64,000 nucleotides of DNA, from NCBI GenBank assembly GCA_020746875.1, contig JAGTJL010000018.1, forward strand, positions 682,001-746,000, given 5' to 3'. The DNA comes from Rhexocercosporidium sp. MPI-PUGE-AT-0058. Lineage: Eukaryota; Ascomycota; Leotiomycetes; Helotiales. The position numbers and the translations under genes were made by a program. Below the pieces are notes generated by a model. It was given only the letters and a program-made list of their open reading frames with translations, did no database searches and was not told the DNA's origin. This document shows positions 1 through 10,530 of this stretch, in pieces. How positions within the stretch are numbered: position 1 is the stretch's first letter; every line of letters starts with the position of its first letter.

Positions 1-184
1 CACGCTTATAAGTGAATGGTCGTTCAACCGCATCCAGGAGTTGAAGTTGGTAAATGGATGTCGCGGTTTTTGTGGTCGGCTGAGTCCGCGAATCGGCGTG
101 TCAGAGACCATGGTGCCCGAGGCAGAAGCTGCCCCAGAGATTGATGCCTTATGCCTCATCCTCAAGGCCTCACTTTATATATAG
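1..184. other. Intergenic DNA left of solo LTR
   Basis: No supportable reading frame is visible. The base composition is ordinary, not AT-rich. The last five bases (180-184, tatag) are the left copy of the target-site duplication of the solo LTR that follows. Confidence 0.5.
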
Positions 185-560
185 TGTGACGGCGAGGACT
201 GAGCTACAGCTGCAGAGATACAACGATGTATATTGAAGAATACTAAACTGAGGAGCGAAGTGTCACGGGTTGACAACAGAATAAGCAAATGATGTCAATT
301 GTAAATACAAGAAGAATAATCTAAGGAAGAGAAAGAGAGGAGGAGAGCATATGAGTATTTATGCCTCGTACGAAGGTAATCTCGTTAAACCTGATCCTGG
401 GGCCTCGTACGAGGTGATTCCATGGGACTGGGTTATAGCACCGATAATGCCTGGTAAGGCATCACACGAAGTAGAGAGCTCGCGAGACTATACTCTATAC
501 AGCTGAGCGCCGGGCACGTGACAGGGCCTGTAGCGCGCCAAGGCGCGCAGCACCGTCACA
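185..560. mobile_element. Solo LTR, little or no RIP damage (TSD tatag)
   Basis: A 376-bp segment starts TGTGACGG and ends CCGTCACA, a perfect 8-bp inverted terminal repeat. It is flanked by identical 5-bp duplications, tatag at 180-184 and 561-565. No internal gag or pol sequence lies beside it, so this is a solo LTR left after recombination between the two LTRs of a retrotransposon. Unlike the elements to the right, it keeps many CA and TG dinucleotides and GC-rich stretches. It therefore either inserted recently or was too short or too rare to trigger RIP. The orientation is not certain. Confidence 0.88.
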
Positions 561-1654
561 TATAGCGGATAACACGGTAGATACAAAATGAGAATATCTC
601 TTCCTCTCTCTTACCTATTTTTTTTCTGACTACAATATGCTCTGAATACTTTACCATTCTTTCTCCTTACGTGAGCTCTGTACTGCAACACTCAAACCTC
701 AAGTCTCCAGCCTCAAAGTCTCAAGCCCCACAGTGGCCGGAGCCAGTGCCGCCAACCTCAAGTCTCCAGCCTTAAAGTCTCAAGCCCCAAAATTATTATT
801 TATCGTTCCTCAAGGCTTCTCTAGGCGAACCGCGCCCAGCGGTTTGCGTCTTCCTGTATGATTTAGGCACGCTAGGCGGCACGCCTTGCGCCAATACCTG
901 ACTGGCTCTGTCCATATTGTCCTATCGTGGTGATGGTGTTGTGAAGGGGCGCTCCTGCAGGCACCAGCGTGGTGCCACGCACCTTGCGTATGGAATGTTC
1001 GAGAAACATGCTCCTGCGCCACACGCGTGACATTCTAACGCCACGCACATGACCAGGCCTAAAAGTAGTGGCTGAGGAAAATATAGCGAGCCTGGATTTA
1101 TACAGTATAATGTAACCCCGCTAATGCATATTAATAAGCACAAAATGAAGCTAAAATATATGGCGTTTATGCACCCCTCTCCGCACATCGGAGAAACTCC
1201 CGGGCTACATCATTTCCCCTTTAAGTGTCTTCAAAAATTGGAGTCATATTCTTTTGATATGGCACCTTTCCCTAAGTGCTCCGAATTTTAAAGAGACTCT
1301 AATGGTCGTAATTAAGCATAGGGGTATAGCCGAAACGGCGATCAGTGGCGTGATTGAAATAATCGACAGCACAACCAACCACAGTTTGTTTTCTTCTTGC
1401 TAAGTGGTCTCCTTAGGGAGAAATAGTTAAAGAAAGTAATATTTTAAGCACAAATTCATATACCTGCTAAGAAAAAAGTTGTGATTAGTAAACTATGGAT
1501 TTGTTTCGTTACGGGGTGCGTTTCGGTACGTAGGGATAGACGTTACTCATTTTGGAGACATTCAATTTAATACTACTGTTATCCCTTCAGCGGGTGCAGC
1601 TACAATCTGATCCTAGGTAAACAGACATGGAGAAACCCTACTCTTTTGAGCACT
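561..1654. other. Intergenic region
   Basis: About 1.1 kb without a supportable gene. Short frames occur on the minus strand between 810 and 1188, but they overlap one another and show no recognisable domain. A 36-bp direct duplication lies at 695-789. From about 1200 the sequence leads up to the 3' end of the minus-strand kinase-like gene, so 1200-1654 is probably its 3' flank. Confidence 0.5.
695..789. repeat. 36-bp direct repeat, two copies spaced 59 bp
   Basis: The sequence at 695-730 is repeated at 754-789 with one visible C-to-T difference. A 23-bp GC-rich spacer (cagtggccgg...) separates the copies. It looks like a simple local tandem duplication. Confidence 0.8.
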
Positions 1655-2536
1655 TCAAGACGATTTGCAGCTCGTCAAATCATTGGCGACTTCTTGTACT
1701 GTTGCATAAGCTTCAGCCCAACAATTCCAAATTATGTGTCTAGCAATATTGCCATTAAGTGGTGGAAATTCCTCCCTAGCATACTTGTCATCTACTTCGT
1801 CGTCATTCAGTTCCGGGAATGGTTTTTTCCACTCTGTGATTTCATAAATGGCCGATCCCAGGCTGAAGAGCTCCCTCTTCATGAGCGGCACGTCATCGTA
1901 CTCCCGCCCTCGTGAAGGTAAGTGGTATCGAGACTCGTGTGTTTGGTCCCATTTAAAGTTAAATCCTTCAAGGAGAGCCCCGCCAAAGTCGCCGAGCTTA
2001 ACGCGGAGTTCGTCGAAGACGAAGAGATTTGTACAGGACAGATCACACGACATCGCACCTCGTAAGTGCATGTAGTTTAAGCCTGTAGCTACATCAAGGG
2101 CCATCTGCAGGCGGTGTTGGATAGGAGGTGGGCTGTTGGCGTTCTTCCGTATGTACGTGCGAATGCACCCCAAGGGGGCCATCTCCAGACGGAGTGAGTG
2201 GACACCAGGATGCACCTCTTCAAGGCCGAAGCACGTCAAGATTCGAGGATGTTTTCCGAGGTGCTTGTAGATTGCGGCTTCCCGAGCTAGGCGCTCCTCG
2301 CACGTAGCCCCGTAATCAAAGACCAGATTCCCGTCAAACCAGACTTGGTACCCCTTCAGGACGGTTATGTTGTCCGTGGTCGTTACGTAGCATGTGGTGC
2401 CAACTGCAATGACGTTAGGTTGAATAGGTTCGATGGTGACATCTGTATTTGAGAAGATGGCGAGGTTAGGTAGGCAGAGGCTGAGCGGTTGGAGCTTGAC
2501 GGACATGCCTGTAGGATAATTGATTTCTTCGGACAT
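1655..2536 (-). CDS. Protein kinase-like protein, 293 aa, intact
   Basis: A single open frame of 293 codons encodes a compact eukaryotic protein-kinase fold. Visible landmarks: a weak glycine-loop region (about 43-50, VIAVGTTC), a candidate ATP-anchoring Lys61 (TVLKG), a candidate helix-C Glu86 (LAREAAIY), a catalytic-loop Asp165 with Asn170 (CDLSCTN), and DFG at 183-185. A late-lobe motif ELFSLGSAIYEI follows at 222-233. The usual His of the HRD motif is replaced (Ser163-Cys164 precede Asp165). The glycine loop has only one clear glycine, so activity is uncertain, although Lys, Glu, Asp, Asn and DFG all seem present. No signal peptide or membrane segment is evident. Fungal genomes carry many such short, divergent kinase-like genes, often near repeats. 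The substrate is unknown. The start is the only methionine before the motif-rich region that opens the frame. Confidence 0.85.
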   Translation of the reverse strand: MSEEINYPTGMSVKLQPLSLCLPNLAIFSNTDVTIEPIQPNVIAVGTTCYVTTTDNITVLKGYQVWFDGNLVFDYGATCEERLAREAAIYKHLGKHPRILTCFGLEEVHPGVHSLRLEMAPLGCIRTYIRKNANSPPPIQHRLQMALDVATGLNYMHLRGAMSCDLSCTNLFVFDELRVKLGDFGGALLEGFNFKWDQTHESRYHLPSRGREYDDVPLMKRELFSLGSAIYEITEWKKPFPELNDDEVDDKYAREEFPPLNGNIARHIIWNCWAEAYATVQEVANDLTSCKSS

Positions 2537-3150
2537 ATTGTGATGATTGACGGAAGATGACGATCACGGTCCTGGAGATTCTAGTAGTGTGATCACGTGT
2601 GGCGCATTCCCCCGAAACTGTAAGCGTTGGGGTACCTCCACTAAATGACGTGCTCAAGTGGGCCCGGAGAACCTCCCAGCCAGTGAGAAACTCCGCCTGC
2701 GATTACTGGACTGGGCTGTTCTCCGCCAAGATCGTTACTCGCTTCGATCCGAGGTACGACCCGCGTGGCGGTTTTGTATGATTCTGCACGCCACAGCCGC
2801 CAAAAGGCTGTCGACGATCTCCCGCATTTGTGGGAAGGCCAAAGAACTCAAATGAGACCCTTTAATGAGTTTTGGAGACAATGCAGGCTTAGTAATACAG
2901 CTCTAGTATAAGAAGTCTGATACGATATAAAAAGAGACCCTGTACAAATGACACAGGAGGCGACGACGGGAACGTAATTTTTACAGTCGGAGGCAATCTA
3001 GGATGATTAGGAGTAGCCACTGAATACAACTCACCAAAAATAATTAGAGGTATTACGCTTTGCATAGATTAAATTAAACTTAAAGTCAATGTACCGGTAA
3101 AATTTTCCGGCACAGAGGGTTTTCTGGCACGCAGGGATGGACGTTAAAGT
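2537..3150. other. Intergenic region between kinase-like gene and repeat block
   Basis: This contains the presumed promoter of the minus-strand kinase-like gene (just right of 2536). Two overlapping plus-strand frames of 60-65 codons at 2599-2855 show no domain and are not called. Composition shifts to strongly AT-rich from about 3150, marking entry into the RIP-affected block. Confidence 0.5.
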
Positions 3151-3610
3151 TATTCTTAATATTAAAGGTTATAAATTTTTAAAGCGGAGCTCTAGCTAAT
3201 ATTTCTGCTTATAATTAATTATATGCTATAGATATATTATTTATACTTATTACGTAATAATAAGGTCTTACATATTACGTAGTTCTTATTATAACGTATC
3301 TCTTTTTTTAATATTTCCTTTAAGAGTATTTATATTACTTTTAATTATATCTTATATATTACTCGGCGTCGTCGTTATAAGAAAGCCGGAAGAAAGAACG
3401 GAAAAAGAAGTAAAGGATATATTTACGTCTTTAACGTAAGATTAGTCTGCGGAAGAAAGAGATTAAGTCTTCGACTTAACTTTAACTCGTTTAATAAAAA
3501 GGAAAAGGTTAGAAAATAAAAGTTAATTTATTCTTTAAGTTTATACCGAAGAAAAGGAAAAAGGCGAAGGCTTTAGTGTCCTTATAATTAATATTAATTT
3601 ATTTAATATC
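3151..3610. repeat. AT-rich RIP-mutated relic into which element A inserted (left part)
   Basis: Strongly AT-rich sequence with no intact frame and a RIP-like look (TA abundant, CA/TG scarce). The last five bases (atatc, 3606-3610) are the left target-site duplication of element A. The sequence should be contiguous with 17050 onward if A is removed. Its original identity is not recognisable by eye. Confidence 0.55.
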
Positions 3611-4006
3611 TGTCACGGTCCGTGTATTTACTCGGTGTAGATACGGTAAGTTGTATTAATCTTAATAATCGAGAAGTAAGTATATTACGTATAATAAAAT
3701 AAATAATAACTAATATAATTAAGATATTATTTTCAGTTAAGCACGAAGCTCTTATTTAATAGCAAACGTGCCAGCTTTATATAAAACCTTCGTTCTTTAT
3801 AAATCCCCTTAAATCCTAAGATTTTAAAGATCCCTCGAGATCCTGAGATTTATTACGTGACTTATTATTTATTACGATTTAGATTCTTATCACGTAATCC
3901 CGTAGCCCCGTGATCTTATCTTAATTCTGGCTTTTATAATCCGTTTAGGCTATTAAGCTCTAAGGTCGAGATATACGTAATACCCTTTCTAGGTATATCT
4001 GTAATA
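3611..4006 (-). repeat. 3' LTR of element A
   Basis: This 396-bp copy matches 16650-17044 apart from transitions typical of RIP. It begins TGTCACGG and ends ctgtaata (mutated CCGTGACA). It is the downstream LTR because pol reads on the minus strand. Confidence 0.93.
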
Positions 4007-4174
4007 TTATCTCCCTTTTAGCTTAGCGTAGTCCTTACGCTTAAGTATACTAAAGGAAATATCGACGACTGCTTACGGCCGTTTTCTTTTTTTATTATAT
4101 TATCCGAGCAGAATAAGAAAATCCGCGAACGACTAGCCTTCTCCCGAAGAATCGAGTCCTCCGGAATTGAAATT

Positions 4175-4690
4175 ATGCCTTATTCTTTATACGAGAAGAC
4201 CAGGAAGACGTGCGTCGTGTCTTCGACCGGCTCTTTAACTCGCTGTTCGGAATGCGCTCGTTTAAAAAAGAAATGTAATATTAAGATACTTGCGATAAGC
4301 GATTAAAAAGCTTTAGAGAGAGTAGAACAGAAACTAGAAGACGAGGAGCGCGCCGCGCGTGCTGCGAAGCGCAAGGCCCGTGAATAATACGCGGAAGCTA
4401 TACTCGCGGCCGAAGGTCGCTTAAACCGCCTTACGCGTTAGCGCAAGTTCTTGAAAAAACAAGAGGCCGAAATATTCCGTCGTAGCTTAAAGAATATAAA
4501 TAAATTAGAAAAAGCAAAAGCACGGGAAGTAACGAAGAAAAAGAAGTAAGCTTCTGCTACTCGACCGCTTACTTCGCCTTCTGCTAGCGACTTTTCCGAT
4601 TTCCTTATCGTAAACGAGCCGTTGCCTGATTTCAGGGAATCCTTTTAAGCGGATTTAGGTTTCGCGAATAAAACTTTCGGAATTACTTAA
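4175..4690 (+). pseudogene. Antisense extra ORF of element A: Cys cluster plus coiled coil
   Basis: The plus strand, opposite to A's pol, carries a frame of about 157-171 codons between the 3' LTR and the chromodomain. From ATG 4175 it reads with only a few internal stops. Codons that become TAA/TAG by one C-to-T or G-to-A change explain them. The N-terminal part has a Cys cluster (KTC, then TRCSECARLKKKC, about 4207-4280), resembling fungal Zn-cluster spacing but incomplete. A long charged, helix-prone Glu/Lys/Arg/Ala stretch follows (about 4310-4550) and looks like a coiled coil. A Ser- and Asp-rich tail ends near 4648 or 4690. Its GC content is visibly higher than the surrounding sequence. 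The function is unknown. A shadow of pol is excluded because pol has ended here, apart from about 50 bp of overlap with the chromodomain. Confidence 0.65.
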
Positions 4691-5146
4691 AGTAATAGAA
4701 ATTAAACTTAAGTTCTTAAGTATTTTCGGATTATAAGTACTTTTTTTATTTAATTAAGTATTTAACGACGCCGCGGAAATACTAATAATTTAAAATAATT
4801 TCGACGTCGTATTCGGCGTTCGGGTTTACCGGTTATACTTTTATAATAAAGGCTAGTAATACTTCTAGCGGTGCTGGTTCGAGGAGAGATATATAAAATA
4901 CCGAGTGAATATTTATAATTTTCGGAAATATTAATTAATAATTAATTAATCTTTTAATCTTTGCAATTTTAAATAATCTTAGCTTTTTATAATCTAATTT
5001 ATTACTTAATCGCTTAATCGCGATATTTTTTCTAAGTAAGTAAACCTTATCTTTTTCTTTTAGCGTTAATTTTATATTACGCTTCTTATTATAATAAATA
5101 ACTAATCTTTAAGCGATAAATAAAATATCTATTAATAATTCGTTAT
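4640..5146 (-). pseudogene. Element A pol 3' part: integrase C-terminus and chromodomain
   Basis: Minus-strand translation with stops read through gives a typical Ty3/gypsy integrase tail (about 5146-4880: IYYNKKRN, KVYLLRKNI, KLDYKKLRLFKI, FYISLLEPAP). A chromodomain follows (about 4870-4640: AEYDVEIIL, VKYLIK, SENTEL). This is the downstream half of the pol gene that A' split. The upstream half resumes at 11880. The flanking gttat at 5142-5146 is the left target-site duplication of A'. Confidence 0.85.
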
Positions 5147-5348
5147 TATCAGGAGTAGAATCTAGTATAAGGAGGGTCGGGGGTTATACGGAAGGTTTGC
5201 AGGCTTGGCACGGATCACGTGTTAATATCTTTATTTATTTACTTCGGAAGGGAGTAAAGAGGATTTAAAAGGCTAAAAATCAGTCTAAATTACAACTAAT
5301 ATACCTTAAACGTTTCGAATAGTAATTCCCTATTATTTGAACCTTATA
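5147..5348 (+). repeat. 5' LTR of element A'
   Basis: This 202-bp LTR begins tatcagg (mutated TGTCAGG) and ends accttata. Its partner at 11673-11874 keeps the original ttaca end. Differences between the pair are mainly C/T and G/A transitions. Confidence 0.92.
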
Positions 5349-5849
5349 TTCTGATCTCTTTACTTATACAGAAATAGTTCGTTACTTATTCGAAGCTTTC
5401 ACGAAATAATTACGATAGCTGGAAACAAGAAGACAGCTTCAGCGGCAAAAGGGACACTATAATTACCTTTACCTTATTCCATCGATCAACCATCGAACAC
5501 CCTTCGAAATGACCCTGAAGATGGTTCGCCTACGCGTAGCAAATAATTCCAGCGCTTTAACGGAAGTTTAAAAGATCTTATAAATAACGACGAAAAGGGC
5601 TCGGATACCGAAGCAGCTATCGAGGCTGAGCGACGACGAATTCTAGAGATTTAAATACAAATTAAGAAGAAAAAGAAGAAGAAAGCAGTTCGGAACCGAA
5701 TCGAAGAGCTAAAGGAGGTAATGCGAAAGCGAGAGGATTTAGAAAAAGAATTAGCGGATATACTGCAAAAAGAATAAAAAAAGAAAAAAAGCAAAGAATA
5801 TATAAATAAAAGAAAGCGTTAACGCGCGAATACGGCCGGGGACCGCTAT

Positions 5850-6720
5850 CGTAACGAACCTACGGGATTTCCTCGAAATGACTTCGATATGCGCCCGATA
5901 TCGCATCGACGAATCCTAAAGATACGAGAGCTTCCGATATATAAGGGCAAGAGCGCTGAAGAAGCTCAGTCTTTTATCCGAGGTACTGAGCGGAAGTTCC
6001 GTTAAAATAAAAAGATAATATATATTACGGATAAAAATAAGATTAACGAGTACGTTTTTGCTTTCGATAAAAAAGTAAAACAGAAATAAACCGGGTTCGA
6101 ATCGAGAGCTAAGATAAACTCACTTACTTAAGAAGAGTTTAAGCAGTAAATGCTAGATTCAATTATAAACCCTGGAAATCGAGAGCTTACGGTGCTTAAT
6201 CGGTATAAGAACGCTTAATAGCGCGAGAACGAGTCGGTAAATGATTTCGTATCTTTTCTTAATAGCTTAAAATAATAATTAAAAATTAGAAACGATACGG
6301 CGAGACGACGGACCTTTTACGCTAAATTAAAACTTAAATTAAAAAGAGAAATTATTAAACTTAATACTACTGGAATTATTAGAACTTACGAAGAGTTAAT
6401 ATTTCTAATTCGTTGTATTAAAAATACTAATAAAGTAAATAATTAGAATAAATCCCGAAAGGATATCGATAAGGCTCCGAAAAAGGATAATAATCGCCTT
6501 TGTAATAATAAACCTTCTTATATTTCCTTTTCGAACTCAGACCGAAAGCGAGACGAGTTCAGTAATACGAATCGGACCCTTATTAGTATTAAGTCGGGAG
6601 CAGAAGAATCGAGTAATAAAAAGTGCTATTATTATAAAAAGCCAAATTATTTAATAACAAAATACCCAGAAGTTATATATTATAATTATTAAAAGAAAAG
6701 ATATATTTCTCCGGATTATA
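5850..6720 (+). pseudogene. A' gag: capsid region and zinc knuckle, RIP-broken
   Basis: The plus-strand frame shows a Ty3-type capsid core: KGKSAEEAQSFIRGTERKF near 5940-6000, then EEFK and VNDFVSFLNSL near 6130-6270. A CCHC zinc knuckle near 6610-6665 reads KCYYYKKPNYLITKYPE. Three of its ligand positions (two Cys and the His) now read Tyr, as RIP would produce from TGY/CAY codons. Stops are frequent. Gag forms the virus-like particle and packages the element RNA. This copy cannot. Confidence 0.82.
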
Positions 6721-6829
6721 CGGAGTTATAACGGATAAGAAACAGATTAGCCCGATTTTAATTTCTTTATTATTAATAAGATCGAGCGAGAAAGAAGAAC
6801 GGCAGAAGATTATAATACTAGTAGAGATT

Positions 6830-9800
6830 CGGACTTAAGACGGAAGAATGCGGATCGAACGAGCACTTCTCGACAGCGATGCCGAAGGCAACTGTATTTC
6901 TCAGGCGCTTGCAATCGAATGCGGATAAAAGCTTATAATTAATTAAATTAATTTAGCCATAATCGAAGGAAAAGAAGTTATTACTTACGGAACTTATTCC
7001 TTATAATTACATATCACTGATAGCGAAGGCATTACGAAAGGATATCGGCAGTCGTATATCGCCTGCGACTTCGAGATTCCAGGAATTACTTTTATTTTAA
7101 AATTTCCTTAATTTAAGGAAATTAACCTTATTATTAGCTTTCGATCGAAGATCTGGCGGTTTCCTTTCGAAAGGAATCAAGTTAACGTTATTTCTGCCAG
7201 GAAATTTGCGAAGAAAACTTAGAAGGATCAAGTATATTACGTCGTATTTAACGCTAAAACTATCGAAGGTGCCGAGTTGCCTCCGAAATATATCGATTAC
7301 CAGGAGATCTTCAGCGAAACAGGTATTAGAACGCTACTTAAATACTATCCGATAAAGCATCGAATCGACCTCGAACCTGGCAAGGAACTATTATAAGAAT
7401 TTATTTATTCACTCTCCGAATCAGAGCTAATAATACTCCGAGAATACCTCGAAGCGAGTTTAAAGAAAAGTTAGATCCGAAAATCTATTAGCTTTATAAG
7501 AGCGCTTATTCTATTTATACTTAAAAAAGGCGGAGGACTGCGATTATGTATCGATTACAGAAGATTTAATATTATTACGGTAAAGAATCGGACTCTTTTG
7601 CTTTTAATTAATAAAACCCTCGATCGGTTAAAACGTATTAAAGTATTTATAAAACTAGACCTGAAAGATGCGTATCACCGGCTCCGAATCAAGCAAAGCG
7701 ACAAATAAAAGACAGCATTTCAGACTTAATACGAATACTTTAAGTATTACGTATTTTCTTTTAAACTCTCGAATATTTTAGCGACATTTCAAGCTTATAT
7801 TAACTAAGCCTTAATTAAGCTAGTAAACGTCACTTATATAATCTACTTAAACGATATTCTTATCTTCTTTAAAAGCATCGAAGATTATATAAAAGCTGTT
7901 CGGGAGGTCTTTAAAAGGCTTCGCACTCATAATCTCTACGCTAATTTCAAGAAATACGTATTTAATACTAATATTATAAAGTTTCTAAAGTTCGTAATAA
8001 GCCCGACAGATATCCGAATAAACCTCTCCCGAGTCGAGAATATCTAGAAGTAGCTTTTACTTAAGTCGTAGCGAGATATACAAGTATTCTTAAAGTTTAT
8101 TAACTTTTACCGCCGTTTCATCCGCAATTATATAAAGATTATTTAATTTATTATTAATTTATTAAAAGAAATATAAAAAGAAAAGAAAACGAAGCTATTT
8201 CGATTCCCTCGCGTAGCTATTATAACGTTCTTAATCTTACAGGAGAGATTCTCTTAAGCTCCGATCCTTCGCTATTTCGACCTTTAATTAAAGATTCGGA
8301 TAAAAACAAATACTTCGAAATTCGCTATTAATAAAATCTTATCTTAATTATTCGGCAGCGATACAAAAGCTCGATAATATCTTATCGCATTCTACTCGAA
8401 GAAGCTCTCTCTTACTAAGCAACGATATAAAGTTCATGACGGGAAGTTAATAATAATAATATATATATTTAAATAATAAAATTAATACCTCTGAAGCGCT
8501 TTTAATATTATTACGATCCGAATAAATTATCATAATCTTAAATATTTTATAACGAAACGAAAGCTTACCGGACGGCAAGCAAAATAAGCTAATAAACTAG
8601 CTGAATTCGATTTTATTATTAAATATCGGATTAAAGCTATAAATCCTGCTAATAAGCTTTCGCGAAAACCTGACTTTAAAGATTCAGAATTTAATCGGAG
8701 TGAAAACGAAAAAAAAAAGCAGTTACCGATATTATATCGAAAGCTACGCTTAACTGCGATATTACAGAAGAAAAAGCTTTTATTAATAGCATTTCTAAAA
8801 TCGAGACTTAAATAATCTCGTATTAATAAATTATCGGAGCTAAATTAAAGATCGTTTATAAAAGATTTATAAAGCAGCGAAAAGTAATCAGAAAAGGTAC
8901 GAAGGACCCTCGACGGGTTTATTACTAATATTACTAGTTGCAAATAATATATATTATAGCGAATAGCAGTTATATTATTATAAACCGAAATAATAAATAA
9001 CGAACTTTCGGAACCGATTTAAAATATAATCCTTAATTTATAAAAAGCAAATCCTTTTATAATAAATAAAATATACGAATCGATTCCGAAAGGACGTCGA
9101 GCTAAGTCCGAAAGATATTAAAAGATATACGAAGATAAACTATTACGATATTATAGCAGGACTTATATATTACTTAAGAAATCATTTCAGAGTAAGATCT
9201 TAAGTATTAATTATAATAATACCGTAACAGGATACTTCGAGTTCCGAAGAACCTTCGAATTGCTTTCGAAGAAATACTTTTAATAAAAATTACGTATAAA
9301 CGTTAAGAAATATATAAGTACTTACGCAGAATATTAAAAAAAGAAACTAAGAAGGCACCGATCTTATAACGAGTTAGCCCTATTCTCTATTCTTTTAAAA
9401 CCTTAAGAAAAGATAATTATAAATTTTATTATAAATTTACCGCTAAATAAAAAAGTAAATCGAATATACGATTTTATTCTCGTAATCGTCGATTGATTTA
9501 CGAAATTAATTTAATATATCCTCGTAACGAAGACGATTATTATACCCGAGCTAACCGAGCTTTTTATATAATATATATATAAAGACTTTAAATGCCTTAA
9601 AAGTATTATTACCGACAAAAGCTCTATCTTTATAAGCAAGTTCTAATCTTTAATAATATTCTACTTTCAGGTTCGACGCCGACTTAATACCGTATTTTAT
9701 TCGCAAACTAATAAGCAAACCGAATAGCAAAACTAAGTCTTAGAATTCTATTTGAAAATATATTATAATTACCGCTAAAATAATTAAGCTTTTAAGCTAG

Positions 9801-10470
9801 CTTTAACGGAATTCATATATAATAATTCGGTATATATATTTACTAATTCGATACTTTTTTAAATATTATACGGGTTTAACCCAGAGCTTAATTCGAACGT
9901 CGAAGACGACGTTTAAGAAAGAGGAGCACTTACTGCAATTAAAAAAGTAAGACTTTTATAATAAGAAAAAGAAGTACTTATAAAGAAGCTTCGAATTACT
10001 TCCGAATCTTATAAGAAGTTTTATAATATTAAATATAAAAAAATTAAGTTTTAAATTAAAAATATGATTTTACTAATTATAAAGCACTTTCGATAATTAA
10101 AGCTTTCTCGGAAGCTTGCTAATAAATTTCTAAAGCTTTTTAAAATTAAAAGAATTATTTATAACTATAGTCAAGCATATTAGCTCGAACTGCCCCCGAC
10201 TTACCGCATTTATAATACTTTTCATATATTATTTTTAGAACCGTAATAAAAACGAAAGGGAATCGAAGCCAGACCGGAAGCAATTCAAGTACAAAAGCAA
10301 AAAAAGTTCGAAGTTAAGTTTATTTAAGCTTATAAAAATATAAAGTAAGGCCGCTTATATTTAATCTATTAAAAGAATTACTTTATTACAAATAATACTT
10401 AAGAGCTTATAAGTTATCTTATATACGCTAAAAATACGTTATAAAAATATTTAAAAGATATATTAAGAAA
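6830..10470 (+). pseudogene. A' pol: protease, RT, RNase H, integrase, chromodomain
   Basis: Landmarks in order on the plus strand: protease LLDSDAEGNCISQ near 6870 (active-site DSGA now DSDA); RT GGGLRLCIDYRRFN near 7530 and the catalytic box YLND at 7844-7855 (one Asp now Asn); RNase H FYSKKLSLTKQRYKVHDGKL near 8390-8450. Integrase follows with a Cys-containing zinc region near 9310 (YISTYAEY), DFILVIVD near 9470 and a target-search segment near 9780. A chromodomain lies at about 10305-10460 (KKFEVKFI, KNYFITNNT, LISYLIYAKNTL). The chromodomain places it in the chromoviruses, which target chromatin for integration. RIP stops occur throughout. Confidence 0.92.
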
Positions 10471-10530
10471 AAAAAATTAAAATCACGACGGAAATTATAA
10501 AAATAAAAGAATTAAGAGCAAAAGTCTTTA

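Noticed and set aside
261..560. TGTCACGGGTT at 261 as a solo LTR start
   Set aside because: That start gives no matching duplication. Starting at 185 gives perfect inverted ends and the tatag duplication.
810..1188. Minus-strand frames of 70 and 88 codons
   Set aside because: They overlap each other in different frames and show no domain or splice support.
2599..2855. Plus-strand frames of 60 and 65 codons upstream of the kinase-like gene
   Set aside because: Overlapping frames without recognisable motifs, probably within the kinase-like gene's promoter region.
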